A stretch of DNA of 64,000 nt from Dendrophyllia cribrosa (GCA_024195265.1 JAJLRJ010000013.1:17802021-17866020); one strand, 5' to 3'; positions 1 to 11,436 are shown, counted from the stretch's first letter. The notes: generated by a model not told the origin, from the sequence alone. Made by a program: numbers and translations.

Positions 1-415
1 ATTACATAGATTGAAAAGCGATTTTATGGAAACAGAACAAGACTTAGACTTCACTCGCGTCGCCTTATGTAAATATTTTTGTGTATTTTTGCAATTTTGA
101 TTTCCAAATCAGTTTCTTGAGCAATTTTTGGCAAAGAACAACTGTATTTTATTCGGAAAGTAGTCGTACTAGTTATTCTAGACAGAGAAAAGTTGTTTTT
201 GTGAACTTTTGTACGGTCTAAATGTACTGTGCAGACTGTCGGGTAATAAGCCTTAAGCTTACTGTTTTTGAGAATTGCTAAAACTGAAAAATAGCCCGGT
301 CGTCAATTTTAATTATTGTGCTTCCGACCTTTCACCTTAGTTAAGTTTCACCTTAGTTAAGCTTGTTCAAAGTGCTACGCTGTTAGGCTCAGCTTATCTA
401 TATATATTATGGGGT
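1..415. repeat. dispersed repeat, inverted partner at 31330-31720
   Basis: This stretch recurs in reverse complement at about 31330-31720 with many substitutions. Shared blocks include the segment around the AGCCCGGTCGTC motif and the duplicated CACCTTAGTTAAG word. No coding frame is seen. It is probably an old interspersed repeat whose left end lies outside the window. Confidence 0.75.
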
Positions 416-630
416 AAATTATCTTCGAATTTGAGCTTAAAATTAGGAAAGATATTTAGGGAGGAAGAAACATTACGCAACAGTTACCTCGACGTTCAAA
501 TTACAACGTGTAAACATCACTTAAAGCGTGGGGTGGCTGTGGTATAATGCGAAATCTCGACTTACATTTCTCATATATAAGCTACATAGGTAACTGGCGC
601 TGTGGGGCTCTAAGGGTATAAAGCAGTTAA

Positions 631-794
631 AGGCCCATGTTCACCCAATCTGCTTTGCGCGCCCGGGCTGATTTTCGCACTGACGGAAAATCGAAAAATC
701 AACGTGCCAGCCAATCATAACACTACATTGAACAATTGAACCGTTTCAAAACAAAAACACAAGTGCGCAAAGCAGATTGGGTGAACATGGGCCT
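631..794. mobile_element. 164-bp MITE with 32-bp TIRs and TTAA target duplication
   Basis: The ends are perfect inverted repeats of about 32 bp starting AGGCCCATGTTCACCCAATC. TTAA lies directly outside both ends (627-630 and 795-798). The interior has no coding capacity. TTAA duplication is known for piggyBac and Kolobok transposons, so this is a non-autonomous derivative of one of these; the superfamily is inferred. Confidence 0.85.
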
Positions 795-828
795 TTAAGT
801 CTGATAATTTCTTTGCCAATTCTCTACA

Positions 829-1160
829 GTGAGTCTTTTAAGAAATGAAACATAAACGAAATATCATCTTAACTCAGAAAAAATTCCGAGTTCCAGATGA
901 GATTCGAACCCACGACCCTCCGTGATCTAGTCGGATGCGCTACCACTGCGCTACTAGAACTCTGTGGCGAGCAAGGGTAAAATGTGGGCTTTGACTGGAA
1001 CCGCATCACGCGGTCACACAGCCAAATAACTTAACAACATATGACTCATAACTGCATCGCGCAGTCACATTAAGGCATAACGAGGATGCAACCAACCAAC
1101 CTCCTAAGTGAGTCTTTTAAGAAATGAAACATAAACGAAATATCATCTTAACCCAGAAAA
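829..1160. repeat. 53-bp direct repeats flanking the tRNA-like unit
   Basis: A 53-bp sequence starting GTGAGTCTTTTAAG occurs at 829-881 and again at 1108-1160 with about one difference. The intervening 226 bp hold the minus-strand tRNA-like sequence and its upstream region. This looks like either a long target-site duplication around an inserted unit or a local tandem duplication. Confidence 0.8.
890..960 (-). tRNA. tRNA gene or tRNA-derived copy, predicted anticodon AGA (uncertain)
   Basis: Read on the minus strand from 960, a full cloverleaf can be drawn. The acceptor stem GTTCTAG/CTGGAAC has one G-U pair. The D arm is GCGC-AGTGGTA-GCGC. The anticodon stem TCCGA/ACGGA has one mismatch and the loop is CTAGATC. 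The T arm contains the canonical TTCGAAT loop. A run of six T (883-878, minus strand) follows at once, as expected for RNA polymerase III termination. The loop would give anticodon AGA (Ser), but a serine tRNA should have a long variable arm, which is absent, and position 37 is a pyrimidine. It may therefore be a degenerate tRNA or the head of a SINE rather than a working gene. Confidence 0.55.
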
Positions 1161-1483
1161 CTCTTCACTCTTAACTCAGATTGTGAAAAAAAAATGAACA
1201 AAAAATCACTGCAGGAAGTTTATTTATTTATTGTTTTCATTTTTCTACCTGCATGACATCGTATCCTGCCAACTTGCGGATGTCAGAGTTTGCAAATACT
1301 GTCGTTTAAAGATTTCCTTTAAGGGACGTCACCAGTTGAATTAATTTGCTTAACAGACCTATTCGCATAAAATTAGGGAAAGAAAGTTGCATTTTAGAGA
1401 TTTATTTGCAATATTTTTAGACTAACAGACATTGGGGTCATCCTGTAAGGAAGACTAATTTTTCAAAATAGGGTCACCCTTAA
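1161..1483. other. no gene recognised
   Basis: AT-rich sequence without a convincing open frame or repeat structure, between the tRNA-like unit and the next MITE. Confidence 0.5.
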
Positions 1484-1927
1484 GCCCGGCATAGTAAATC
1501 GAACGCAATCGAACTGAATTTCAATCGAACTTAATCGAACTCAATACGTGGATTGAGTACGATTGAGTATAGTTCGGCAATCGAACGAAATCGAACTCAC
1601 ACAAAAAAAAATGTACAGTCGAACTCAATCGAACATTCGATTTTCGAACTGTTGATTTTTGTAAAACTGGTTTTGAAAATCAATAACAAGATCTTTGAAG
1701 CTCGAGTTACTTCAGTATACCAGGAGTGTAGCACGTGTTTTTCGTAAACGAAGAAATTCCGGAGAAATGGCTTCAATCCTATTGGATTGTGTTATATTGA
1801 GTTCTGTTGCTGAACTCAATCGAACACAATCTAATGGATTGAGCTCGATTGGGTTCGATTTCTTCGATTGTGTTCGATTTCGTTCGATTCAGTTCGATTT
1901 CCGAATGTTCGATTAACTTTGCCGGGC
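1484..1927. mobile_element. 444-bp MITE built of AATCGAAC octamers, TTAA target duplication
   Basis: The ends are inverted repeats starting GCCCGGCA (left) and, in reverse complement, GCCCGGCA (right). TTAA sits on each side (1480-1483 and 1928-1931). Both subterminal zones are packed with the octamer AATCGAAC or its complement in opposite orientation on the two sides. Short open frames inside are by-products of these repeats. Confidence 0.85.
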
Positions 1928-2068
1928 TTAAGGGATCTTATCTCGGAAACGAAATCAGTGAATGATCTTCTATGATACGAGTAACTCATATAAACAGGCC
2001 CCTAGCTGTAGCAATTTTTTTTATAAAAAAATCAATGTTAAAAGTTTTCGCGCGAACGTCCCTAACAG

Positions 2069-2158
2069 ATACATACATACATACTGATACATACATACAT
2101 ACATACATACATACATACATACATACAAACATACATACATACATACATACATACATAC
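2069..2158. repeat. (ACAT)n microsatellite
   Basis: About 90 bp of tandem ACAT with two interruptions, ending just before the left end of the 2.4-kb TIR element. Confidence 0.95.
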
Positions 2159-3316
2159 TATATTGAGGGCCCGATTATATGAGCCGGGCTGGCCCGGTTT
2201 GCTGAGCTGGCCCGGTTTGCCGAGATCTCGGCACGCCTGTTAAACGCAACAAAAATCAACTTTGCGATCATATGACAACCGGGCCAGCCCGGTTAGCCGG
2301 GATCCCGTTATCGCGATGCCGGGATCTCGGCTAACCGGGCTGAAAATTTTCCATGTAATCGCGTTTACCGGGCCAGCCCGCCTAACCGGGACAGCACAAA
2401 AATTTGCCTCTGAGCAAACCTTCTCGCCTGAAAATGGCCCTTTTTCTCTTTAAATGATAAAGAAGTACACAAGAGTGCGTAAGCACGAAGTAAATTGAGC
2501 TAAAATGCAGAAAAAAATCCTTAACCCTATCCAGACCGGGCTTAGGGATGGTTTATGTCTATCCTCACTTTCTTTATCGCGACAACGACATGATATTTCA
2601 AATTCTTTGCCTATTACTCATGGTCACGCGCCGCTGTGACGTGGGTCAATTGGCAAACATTTGGATTCGAGCTCTCTTTGTTGCCATCACCACGCGCGAT
2701 TTGGTAGAGAATTGGCGTTCACGCTAGTTTTCTATCTTTTTGCTGCTACACCGTGCTGACGAGACCCAACCAGGTCGAAACAGCTGTCCACGGTTGCATT
2801 TTGGTTTTCAGTTTGAGCTCTATCATGTCGTTGTCGCGTTAATTGTTCTACGTAGTATCAGCTTTGCTCACTACATTCAAGTTTGTATTACTATTTTTGG
2901 CTGATCAGATCTTCTATAGATTCTACGTATTCCAGCAGCATTTTCGTTCGCGGTCCTTTGCTCCTTGTTCTTCTTTTTTTTGACCGTCTGGGACCAGGGT
3001 GGGACTCCCCCCCCCTATGTAACTTTGAAACCGCTTATGCTATGGCCACCACATTTACACAAAATAATGTTGTCATGAATTCTAGTAAGTACAGATACTT
3101 TGGTGTCATTATGACGTCATATAGTCGATTTTATTGGCTAAAACAGTCTTTCATCAATATTTTCTCAATTTTGAACATATAACAACAAGAATTTAACAGG
3201 TACCTAGTTAATAAAAGTCTTATGTTTACTAACACTATTGGTGTTGTTAACAATAACAGTGACGTCATTATGACATCATATACATTGAAATAACCAACTG
3301 AAACGTTCTATAAGGC

Positions 3317-3486
3317 ATATACCTAATTCAATAAAGGTTGCTTTGGCAATTGGTCATTGGTAGTTGCGCATTGGCATTTGGGCATACGGAACACAATGCG
3401 ATGCTTTGCTTGAGTGACTGCCAAACAATAGCTTTCCAATCCCCAATTACCAGTGACCAAAGCAACCTTTATTGAATTACGTATAT
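3317..3486. mobile_element. 170-bp hairpin MITE, copy 1
   Basis: The termini are about 30-bp inverted repeats containing AATTCAATAAAGGTTGC. The whole element folds on itself, with internal imperfect repeats of the CATTGG/CCAATG type. A second copy of identical length lies at 62421-62590. This copy is nested inside the 2.4-kb element. Confidence 0.85.
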
Positions 3487-4329
3487 CTCTGAAACAAACG
3501 ATAGTGTCCATACCAAACTTTCACATATTGATGCAGGAGTAAAGGTTAATGAATTCGTACACTTTGTTGCTATGGTAACAGCATGTGACATCATAGAAGT
3601 GATGTGTACATTTTCTTAAAAACTGGAACAGTTAACTTTGCAAATTATGGCTTTTCATGTACGTAATGAATTTAGAAAAGCTTTCTTAAGTGAAAAGGAC
3701 ATTTTCATGATATTTTGACAATAAAAGTTTAGAGATAATGGAATTACACAGACACGTAATATACTAGAAATAAATTTCCCATTTTATCGTCCGCCATCTT
3801 GGATCCGCCATCTTGAATTAGTCCAAACGTGTTTATTTCGGTAAAAAAAACACCGAAAAATAAAGCAAATGGACTGCTAAATCTTAGTTTATTGTGGGAA
3901 AATGTTATACAATCCAAAATATGAACCAATAATAATATTATAGAGAAAAACGACCTTTAGTAAAACTACGATCCGCCATCCTGGATTTTGACATTTCATA
4001 TTCCACGTTTTCCTAAAATTACCGTTAATTAACTTTAATTAATGAACAAATATACATAATTTGATCAATTATCGCTAAATTAAGTGGAAAATATTAATTC
4101 AATAAGAAAACTTTAAAAAAAAAAAATCTTGAGTAAAGCGAAAAAATGCTAATTTTGTAAAACATAGGTGTTAAAAAGCGGTGCTATAGAAACGTCAATG
4201 TCGTTGGACAAAGGACGCTAACGTGAAAATGTTTCCAGATAAATTTTAGGAAAAGTCACCAAATTTGGTGGTCATTGCATCAACCGTTTTAAAACGACAC
4301 AACTTCAAAGTTCGAGCGGGCTCCAAAAG

Positions 4330-4389
<60 letters not shown>
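4330..4389. repeat. 60-bp poly-C run
   Basis: An uninterrupted C homopolymer inside the 2.4-kb element. The exact length may be an assembly estimate. Several further G or C runs occur in the window, mostly at ends of repeats. Confidence 0.9.
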
Positions 4390-4392
<3 letters not shown>

Positions 4393-4577
4393 TTTCCGGT
4401 CTGAATAGGGTTAATTGAAACATTCTACGCTTTGCGCCATTTTCAAAGCAACAGCTTTCAGCCAAAACCGTTGATGCTAAATTTAGTTGTCGCCCGGGCT
4501 GGCTCGCTTCATGTAATACCGGGCTGAAAGTCATCTCGGCTAACCGGGCCAGCCCGGCTCATATAATCGGGCCCTGA

Positions 4578-5548
4578 GACTCCCTTCAGCAGGACTTTTC
4601 GGTCACAATGTTAACTATTGCATAATACTGGTAATTAAGAAAACTTATTTACAGTAATTTATGTATAGTTTAAAAAACGAGCAGTAGTGTATTATCAGGT
4701 TTAAAAACTCGAGGCGAAGCCGAGAGTTTTTACACCTGATAATACACGTACTGCGAGTTTTTTGAACGGCTTCAAAAACATTCTTTCAAAAGCGTGTCCC
4801 TTCGGAATTATTAAAAACAATTGCGCTTTTGTGCAAAGAGAAAATTAGCATACAAGAAAAACAAGTAGACTGATTAGCATACAACACATGTGCCACGTCT
4901 TCGACGAAGTGACCATCGCTTCCCGGCTCCTGTCGAAAGTTTTGGGATTTTAAAGGTCTGAGGGAAAACATATACTGAAAAATGCTATACCAAAGTTGTC
5001 AGGTACGGTAGATAAAACGGCATTTTTTTTCAGTGGTTAAGAGAACGAGTAGAAAAAAGCAGCTTACATCTGCGAACCAGTCGCTTACCTGGCAATTTAC
5101 ACGAGGGCGCTGGTGTCATTCAAATAACGGCTCACTTGTTAAACTGTTGGTTGTTTATTTTGTTGAGAAGATTCCAAATAGAATGACGAAAGACCAGATT
5201 TCGTAAAACAGTACTGCATAAAAATATTAAAGTCACCATTTGTTGCACTAAGAATCCTAAACAATTACTACCCATATTAGTAATCTTTATATAAAGATTA
5301 CGTGTGATCTTTATATAAATATCACGGTGGACATTTTAAAATCACTCATTCAAAATTCAGCGATAATTGCATTGTTTGCCCATTCAGCCCCGCACTCCCC
5401 TGTGACTGAAATCAAAGCCGCCACCAGGCTTTTCATAATGACCGTAGATTACCAGGTATAAAGGCTCATACACGTGATCGATTTGCGTCGTGTGATTGGC
5501 TTATATGCTCATGAATTATTAATGAGTTTTTGAATTAAATTAAAAATA
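4578..5548. other. no gene recognised
   Basis: AT-rich sequence without a supported gene. A short inverted repeat surrounds 4685-4750 (TATTATCAGGT and ACCTGATAATA), suggesting a small foldback. Confidence 0.5.
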
Positions 5549-6429
5549 CAGTCGAACCTCCGGTCGGACCACCTTTCGTAAGCGACCACCTCTCCTCAGC
5601 GACCAGTTTTCCAAAATACCAAAAGTTTCCAAGTCAGATCACTATATTTGGAACCTCTTGTAAGCGACCACCTCTCGCGACCACTCTTAGAGCTAAAAGT
5701 TTGAAATTTTCATTTGTTTTTAACCTCCCGTAAGCGACCACTTGAAGCTACTTGACAGATAATATAGCGGAAATTTTATAATGAGGTGTTGTAACATTAT
5801 CGCATTCTTTAGGACAAGTCCTGTTTTCCTCGTTTAAAACCTATACCGAACTCAAATTCTTAAATTCTTCTACAGATGGTAGGAGGGTTTAGTTTCCGAG
5901 CTGTAAACGATGTTTTTGACTGTTCGGCCTCAATTTGGTTAGATAATGGCCATAAAATGGCATTTGTAGCCTAAAAAAGGGTCTTTTTGGTGGAAATTCG
6001 GGTATTAAAGGGTTAATGTACCGTTTTTTTACGCGTGTTAACATGTAAGTCACCAGTAATATAAAAGGGCTGTCAAATTTAAAGCTAGCAATCCAATCCT
6101 TATTAGTTCATGTTCAGTTCCCCTTAACGTTTAGACAACATTAAAGATTCAATTTGTAACTATCGCGAGACTTGTTCCATTCGCCTTATTAGGTAAATTA
6201 ACAGAAGCGAACCATGAAACTCTGAATAAATATTTTGGAAAGCTTAAATACTTTTGTGAAAGTTATTACATGGGTTTAGATGGGCATTGGCACATGGGAT
6301 AAGTCTCTGCATATGCCAATAAGGCAAAATTTTTACCCAATATGGTCTGAACTCTCGTAAGCGACCACCTCCAGTTAGCGACCACCTAGGCTTGACATTT
6401 TGGGTGGTCGCTTACGGGAGGTTCGACTG
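5549..6429. mobile_element. pogo/Tigger-type non-autonomous element, TA target duplication
   Basis: The element starts CAGTCGAACCTCC and ends with its reverse complement, and TA flanks both sides (5547-5548, 6430-6431). Both subterminal zones repeat GTAAGCGACCACCTC several times. The CAGT...ACTG ends plus a TA duplication are typical of pogo-like Tc1/mariner elements. The middle is AT-rich and shows no transposase. Confidence 0.85.
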
Positions 6430-6460
6430 TATATTCAAAATTATTCACGCATATTTAAAA

Positions 6461-6622
6461 TTATTTTATATGAAACATATTATTAAAAAGTGTCCGCTTA
6501 AAACTATCAATTTCTTTAGTGTTCTTAATATTATCGGCTAGCCTATTCCATTCCCTTGGACCCCGAAAGTAAAATGCCCTTTGTCCCGTTGACAAACTAC
6601 ATCGGGGGACCACAAAATTGTT
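6461..6622 (-). pseudogene. LINE reverse transcriptase C-terminal fragment
   Basis: On the minus strand an open stretch of about 54 codons ends at a TAA (6463-6461). It carries the C-terminal signature of many animal LINE proteins: a Ser-Thr-Gly-Gln-Arg-Ala-Phe-Tyr-Phe-Arg-Gly-Pro segment, then Trp-Asn-Arg-Leu, then SFKRTLFNN. Only the tail of the protein is present and the reading frame is lost upstream. It abuts the right end of the pogo-type element by 30 bp. Confidence 0.75.
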
Positions 6623-7205
6623 ACATCCCCTTGTGTTCTACGACATAACACTCACTCGAAGACTCGCTCGTTCGTTTGTGATTCTTCACAACTCGTGAAT
6701 AAATTTCAACCGTGAAGTGATTTTTTTATTTATTTTATAAGTACTAAGATTTCTTTCAAACAGTAATAACAACGGCGAGTAGACGATGAAGGAGGTTTAT
6801 ACACTCAAAAGCTTAAAAGAGTCGACATTTTCTTTTCAAAATTTCAACAAAACGAAAAAATGGAAATAATAAGTTATATTTACTTTGAATTATTCAAAGC
6901 AATGTTATTTAAAGTCAATCTTACCCACCATCACTGTAGCCCAAAGGTCTCGGTCTCTTCTATGGTGGCAACGCTTCAACTTTGCATCATCCCACTTTCC
7001 AGTTTTTGCGCCAATGATGACGTAATTTACGATCATGCACTTTTCAGTTTTCACTAGTGTAAAAACACCGTTCGTCCAATCAGACGCCGCAAACGATGTT
7101 TTTCACTGTGAAATGTCATCGTTCGCGTCGCTGATTGGCTGTAACCTAAAACTCAGTCATAATAAAAAAATCTTACACCGCCAAATTATCTAGGACTAAA
7201 GGCTA
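6623..7205. other. no gene recognised
   Basis: AT-rich sequence. Short open frames are not supported by any recognisable motif. Confidence 0.4.
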
Positions 7206-7220
7206 TTAGTATCACCCAAC

Positions 7221-7258
<38 letters not shown>

Positions 7259-7406
7259 GCTACTAGGGGTCTAATAGTAATAGTCATCGAGTAGCGAAAT
7301 TCGCCGGTTTTATTTTTCGTTTTATTCCCAAATAAATATTTCTTCAACTTGCAATTGCTTTTTTTTATTATTGCCTTTTTCTGTCCGACTAGTTGGGTGA
7401 TACTAA
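7206..7406. mobile_element. 201-bp inverted-repeat element (probable MITE)
   Basis: The ends are a 19-bp inverted repeat, TTAGTATCACCCAACTAGT. A further inverted pair flanks it less perfectly (GGTCTAAT near 7267 and ATTAGACC near 7410, 7440). No target duplication could be assigned with certainty. Confidence 0.65.
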
Positions 7407-8948
7407 AACAATTAGACCCTTCGCCCTCAAGGGCTACGGGTCTAATTGTTAAATAGTTCTGGCAGAGCCGTAGCAAGGGGAGGGACCGTCGGGGGGGGGG
7501 GGGGGGGGGGGGGGGGGAGGGGGGGAGTTGGGCGTGCCATGCAGAAGTTTACCTTACATTTTTCACTATTCATTTGTTTCCTGAGACAGTGTAGAAAGTA
7601 ATAATTGAATTGACTCTGTTCAACTGTTTTGCTTCCCTTGACCAAGACACTCAATGTTTTTGTTTTAAACTACCATTAGAATTTTATTGGGAATACAAGG
7701 AAAATCTATGGAAATAGATATTGATGTTTGTGTGATCATGTGTAATTACTTTACTAAGTCTTTTGGATTGAAATGTGCTGTGCTTTGTATAAATAAGTGG
7801 AGCAAAAATCTCACAGGACTAAGCGGCGAACACAATATCAAAAAGTCGTATCCATCCATGAACGCCTTGCATTGTCTTGAAAACGTGCAATTGTACTCTG
7901 TAGTTCTTTATTTTGCTTCTCAAGTCAACACATGGAGAGATTTTGCGGTATGTATTTCAAGGCTGAAAGCCATATAGTCGTCGACATAAACTAAATTATA
8001 ATTCAACACATTGATACACTGCCCAAATATGGTCAAAAAGTTATCGATATACGTTATGTCTACATGACGTATAACCAGCGATGGCGGTAAATTTCGCATT
8101 TTGAAGGAAAGTGAAAATGACTGCTGCCTGCAATTTCGTGTTTTTGGGCGAAAAAGTGCGTGAACTATTAGTTAAAAAAGGGACAAGAAAGAAAAAAGAG
8201 AAGAAAAGAAAAGAGAAAAAATATTATTCACATGATTGGACAAAAAAAGCGCGAAATTTTCGCGTTGTCGCGGTCGCAGTGTTGGCGTAGCCGTGAATGA
8301 AAACTGGTTCAAAGATTAACCGCTCGACAAGGAGTGAATGAAGGAGCACAATTTTCGTAAAATTCCTTTAGTAATCACCTCTGGAATATGATATAGACTT
8401 GATGCTTCCTCGGAAAAGTTTCTGATCTCGTCATTACGGCTGTAGGAGCTAAAAAACGAGCAAGTTTGTAAACAACATTGATCGACTCAGCTAGTACTTC
8501 GATGTTTGAAAATTTGGTGCTGATGGAAGGGACTAAAAAGCCAAATCAACTACAGGTACGATGTTTTAACCGTTTCTTGTATCCTTTAGCTGTGAATTTT
8601 TGTAAGACATACTGTCCACGCTGCAGTTCTTTTCGACTTTTCGCCGCTATGTTTAGGTACTTAGCCGTGTGTTTGTTCAATTTGTTTTGATTCTGAATTG
8701 AACCTTTTAAGATACGAAACACTCGTAACTAAGACATTCTATGCCATTAATTCGTGTAGTCCGGCACTACTCTGTCCCGTTCTTTGAGTAGACGAAAGCT
8801 CTTCGTAGAAACTCTCAACTGATTGTGTACGCTAAACTGTGCTTTGTTATTAATGTGTTGAATTATAAAACTATTATAGCGCTCAAGCTTGCGTGATATA
8901 TCGCCTAATTTTAGCCGACTCGGCCTACGGCCTCGTCGGCTAAGTACA
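7407..8948. other. unassigned stretch with a G run at about 7491-7527
   Basis: No convincing gene. The longest open frame is 96 codons (7687-7977, plus strand) and matches no family I know. Purine-rich tracts occur at 8180-8225. Confidence 0.4.
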
Positions 8949-9120
8949 CAGGGGCGGATCCAGGGCGGGTGAAATGGGTGAATTTTCACCCCCCCCCTTT
9001 TCTGAGACCCTTTCTTTCTTTTTTCTAAAGTATTTCTCAAATAAGTAATATTTTATTTCTCTGATATCTTTTTTTGAGGTGAATTTAACCCCCCATTTCA
9101 AAATCCTGGATCCGCCCTTG
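8949..9120. mobile_element. 172-bp MITE with GGGCGGATCCAGG termini
   Basis: The left end CAGGGGCGGATCCAGG is inverted at the right end (CCTGGATCCGCCCTTG). The interior is T-rich and flanked by C runs. The pentamer GTACA occurs directly outside both ends (8944-8948, 9121-9125) and is a likely target duplication. This type of terminus is common in animal repeats; superfamily is not assigned. Confidence 0.75.
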
Positions 9121-9355
9121 GTACAATGTATTAGGTGATATCACGCGCGCTTTCGCGCTATAATTCCTCGCGAAGCGAGGGCCGAAGGCCCGAGCGCAGC
9201 GAGGTTTATAAATGTGTCGGCCCTCGGGAGCTGAGCCGCGCGAATTCGAGCGAAAAATATATTTATATGTATGTATATATATATATAAAACTAGTTAAAA
9301 AGACCGAAAATGGACAACTTTTGGTATAAAAAAATGTAAAAATTTAGTTAAAAAA

Positions 9356-9381
9356 CGTTTCGGTCTCTCGACCTTCATCAG
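9356..9381 (-). ncRNA. hammerhead-ribozyme-like core, copy 1
   Basis: On the minus strand: CTGATGA, then a stem GGTC-GAGA-GACC, then GAAAC. This is the conserved hammerhead core layout with one extra A before stem II. Hammerhead motifs in terminal repeats of Penelope-like elements are established in the literature. I could not define stems I and III or the cleavage site confidently. Confidence 0.5.
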
Positions 9382-9892
9382 TTGTACAGCCGGACAGTTA
9401 CACATGAGACTTAAATACGGTTACAACAATGACTTAACATTAAACTACTGATAAATTACGTAACAAAAATAATAAAAGCAAAAATACAACAGTAATACAA
9501 TAATAGAAGTGATAACGAAACTAGACTAAAGGAAAACCACAAATATACTGATGAGCTACGGTAACATAACAATAGAAGGTATAATTACTAAGAAAGACAA
9601 TCAAAAATAGATGTAAAAAGTTATGCAATTGCCCTAACGTAATACGTTCCCATTCAGGGCTTTGAATAATCATACCAGCCAAGGTCACAACAAAATCCCT
9701 GAGCAGGGTCCTTAAACAGAGTAATAAATTCCGCACTCAGAGCCTTTGAGTGACGAGGCCAGCACAAAAATAACATTCCCCGAACGAGGCCCTTAAACGC
9801 TAAGACAATTACAAAAGGCGATAAAAATATAAAAATTAATGCTAAAAGTCAACTATAAGAAAATCGCAACCTAGTGATAAAAACCCCTGAAT

Positions 9893-10862
9893 TTAATTGT
9901 AATGAATACGATTTTTTGAATGAAATTCCTGTCTTTTATTTAGCCCAAAGGGCGAAAGGGAAAATAGCTGCGCACTCCAGTACGCTTCTTTAGTGACAAG
10001 TAATTTTTCTGTGTCTTGATTTGTGTTTGTATAAATTTGGTCTATGCATTGAAAAGTGAAATCTGATAGAATGTGTGGCGTTCTGTTGAAGTGTATGGCG
10101 ACCTCGCAGGTTTTCTTGTTTGTTTTCATAGTAGATTTGTGGTTCCTAAATCTAACTTTAAATTCAGTAGTGGTAGATCCAACATATTGGAGATTGCATT
10201 TCTTGCAATGAACCAAATAAATTACATTATTGGAGTTGCACGAAAGTCTTTGTCGAACACTATATGTTTTGCCAGTTTGGACGCTGAAAAAAGTTTTAGA
10301 ACTGACAAGGAAATTCTCGCAAAGGTCACATCTGGTCTTATCGCATTTGTAACAGCCGGGTGCTTGTGCATCCGTTGTCGTCCGCGGGCTGTTTCTGCAC
10401 TTTGAAGGTGCTAAAATTTCTTTTAGGTTCTTAGGTCTGCGATAAGATGATATAATAGAACTAGGTGGAAAAAGCTCTTTAAGTTTGGGGGATGACTCCA
10501 AGAGATGGAAATGTTTTCTAATCACTGAACCCATTTATGAATGGTAAATTCGGATTATATGTAAGAACAAAAGGAAAAATTTTTTTGGAATCCCTAACTT
10601 TAGGTTTAAGCAAGTCACTTCTAGGAATTTCTGTCGCTCTGGAAAATTGCCGGGAAACAGATTCTAATGGATATCCCTGGTCAACCAGGTAGCCCCTGTA
10701 CTCCTCCAATCTTTTGGTAAGAAAATCGTCCTCTGAACAATTTCTGCGCAGTCTCAAGGCAACCCCAAAAGGGATTGCCTCGAAAACATGTTTAGGATGG
10801 GCACTGGATGGAGAAAGATACAAATGGCTATCAGTAGGTTTGGAATAAACATCAGTCTGCGA
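9893..10862 (-). pseudogene. Penelope-like RT (C-term) plus GIY-YIG endonuclease, frameshifted
   Basis: Two overlapping minus-strand frames cover one ancestral protein. The upstream one (from about 10862 to 10518) holds the RT thumb-side region with the typical SSAHPKHVFEAIPFGVALR and RLEEYRGYL segments. The downstream one (10534-9893) has a cysteine cluster CYKCDKTRCDLC followed by a GIY-YIG-type core with VIYLVHC and QYVGSTT, and an R-x-R-x-x-x-H segment. This order (RT, Cys cluster, GIY-YIG) is specific to Penelope-like elements. One frameshift separates the two parts at about 10520-10535. The catalytic palm of the RT is missing, so the copy cannot be active. Confidence 0.85.
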
Positions 10863-11436
10863 TTTTCTTATAGTTGACTTTTAGCATTAATTTTTATATT
10901 TTTATCGCCTTTTGTAATTGTCTTAGCGTTTAAGGGCCTCGTTCGGGGAATGTTATTTTTGTGCTGGCCTCGTCACTCAAAGGCTCTGAGTGCGGAATTT
11001 ATTACTCTGTTTAAGGACCCTGCTCAGGGATTTTGTTGTGACCTTGGCTGGTATGATTATTCAAAGCCCTGAATGGGAACGTATTACGTTAGGGCAATTG
11101 CATAACTTTTTACATCTATTTTTGATTGTCTTTCTTAGTAATTATACCTTCTATTGTTATGTTACCGTAGCTCATCAGTATATTTGTGGTTTTCCTTTAG
11201 TCTAGTTTCGTTATCACTTCTATTATTGTATTACTGTTGTATTTTTGCTTTTATTATTTTTGTTACGTAATTTATCAGTAGTTTAATGTTAAGTCATTGT
11301 TGTAACCGTATTTAAGTCTCATGTGTAACTGTCCGGCTGTACAACTGATGAAGGTCGAGAGACCGAAACGTTTTTTAACTAAATTTTTACATTTTTTATA
11401 CCAAAAGTTGTCCATTTTCGGTCTTTTTAACTAGTT
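10862..11436 (+). repeat. inverted Penelope terminal region (pLTR-like)
   Basis: Plus-strand copy of the non-coding 3' region, nearly identical to the reverse complement of 9290-9866. It contains a short open frame of 71 codons (10990-11205) that recurs unchanged in the other two copies but resembles no protein. Together with copy A it forms a 2.1-kb head-to-head palindrome-like structure. Confidence 0.85.
11345..11370 (+). ncRNA. hammerhead-ribozyme-like core, copy 2
   Basis: Same core as at 9356-9381 on the plus strand, within the inverted Penelope terminal region. It has CTGATGA, a four-pair stem II with a GAGA loop, and GAAAC. Confidence 0.5.

Larger units (their letters stand above)
2167..4574. 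mobile_element. 2.4-kb TIR transposon, non-autonomous, TGA target duplication
   Basis: The left end (from 2167) and the right end (to 4574) are inverted repeats of about 45 bp sharing GGGCCCGATTATATGAGCCG. A 3-bp direct repeat TGA flanks the element (2164-2166, 4575-4577). The subterminal regions (2190-2400 and 4490-4555) carry many copies of the palindromic words CCGGGCTGGCCCGG and GATCTCGG in both orientations, like the subterminal arrays bound by transposases in CACTA-type and Harbinger-type elements. No transposase frame is visible in the interior. A smaller MITE (3317-3486) and a 60-bp C run (4330-4389) lie inside. Superfamily is not settled. Confidence 0.8.
9290..10868 (-). mobile_element. 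Penelope-like retroelement copy A, 5'-truncated
   Basis: On the minus strand this copy runs from the C-terminal part of the reverse transcriptase (from 10868), through the GIY-YIG endonuclease, to the stop near 9893. A 3' region of about 600 bp follows, containing a hammerhead-like core (9381-9356), and it ends at CTAGTT (about 9291). Its truncated 5' end directly meets an inverted copy of the same 3' region (10862-11436). Head-to-head terminal repeats with 5' truncation are a known feature of Penelope-like elements. Confidence 0.85.

Noticed and set aside
2262..2453. Open frame in the GC-rich subterminal zone of the 2.4-kb element
   Set aside because: It is made of the palindromic CCGGGCTGG words and has no independent support.
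7970..8005. Minus-strand LVYVDDYMAFS resembling the RT YVDD motif
   Set aside because: A stop follows within 15 codons and no other RT motif is found in any frame nearby. Chance is likely.
10073..10405. Plus-strand 110-codon frame, also present inverted at 11904-12290
   Set aside because: It is antisense to the Penelope endonuclease region in both places.
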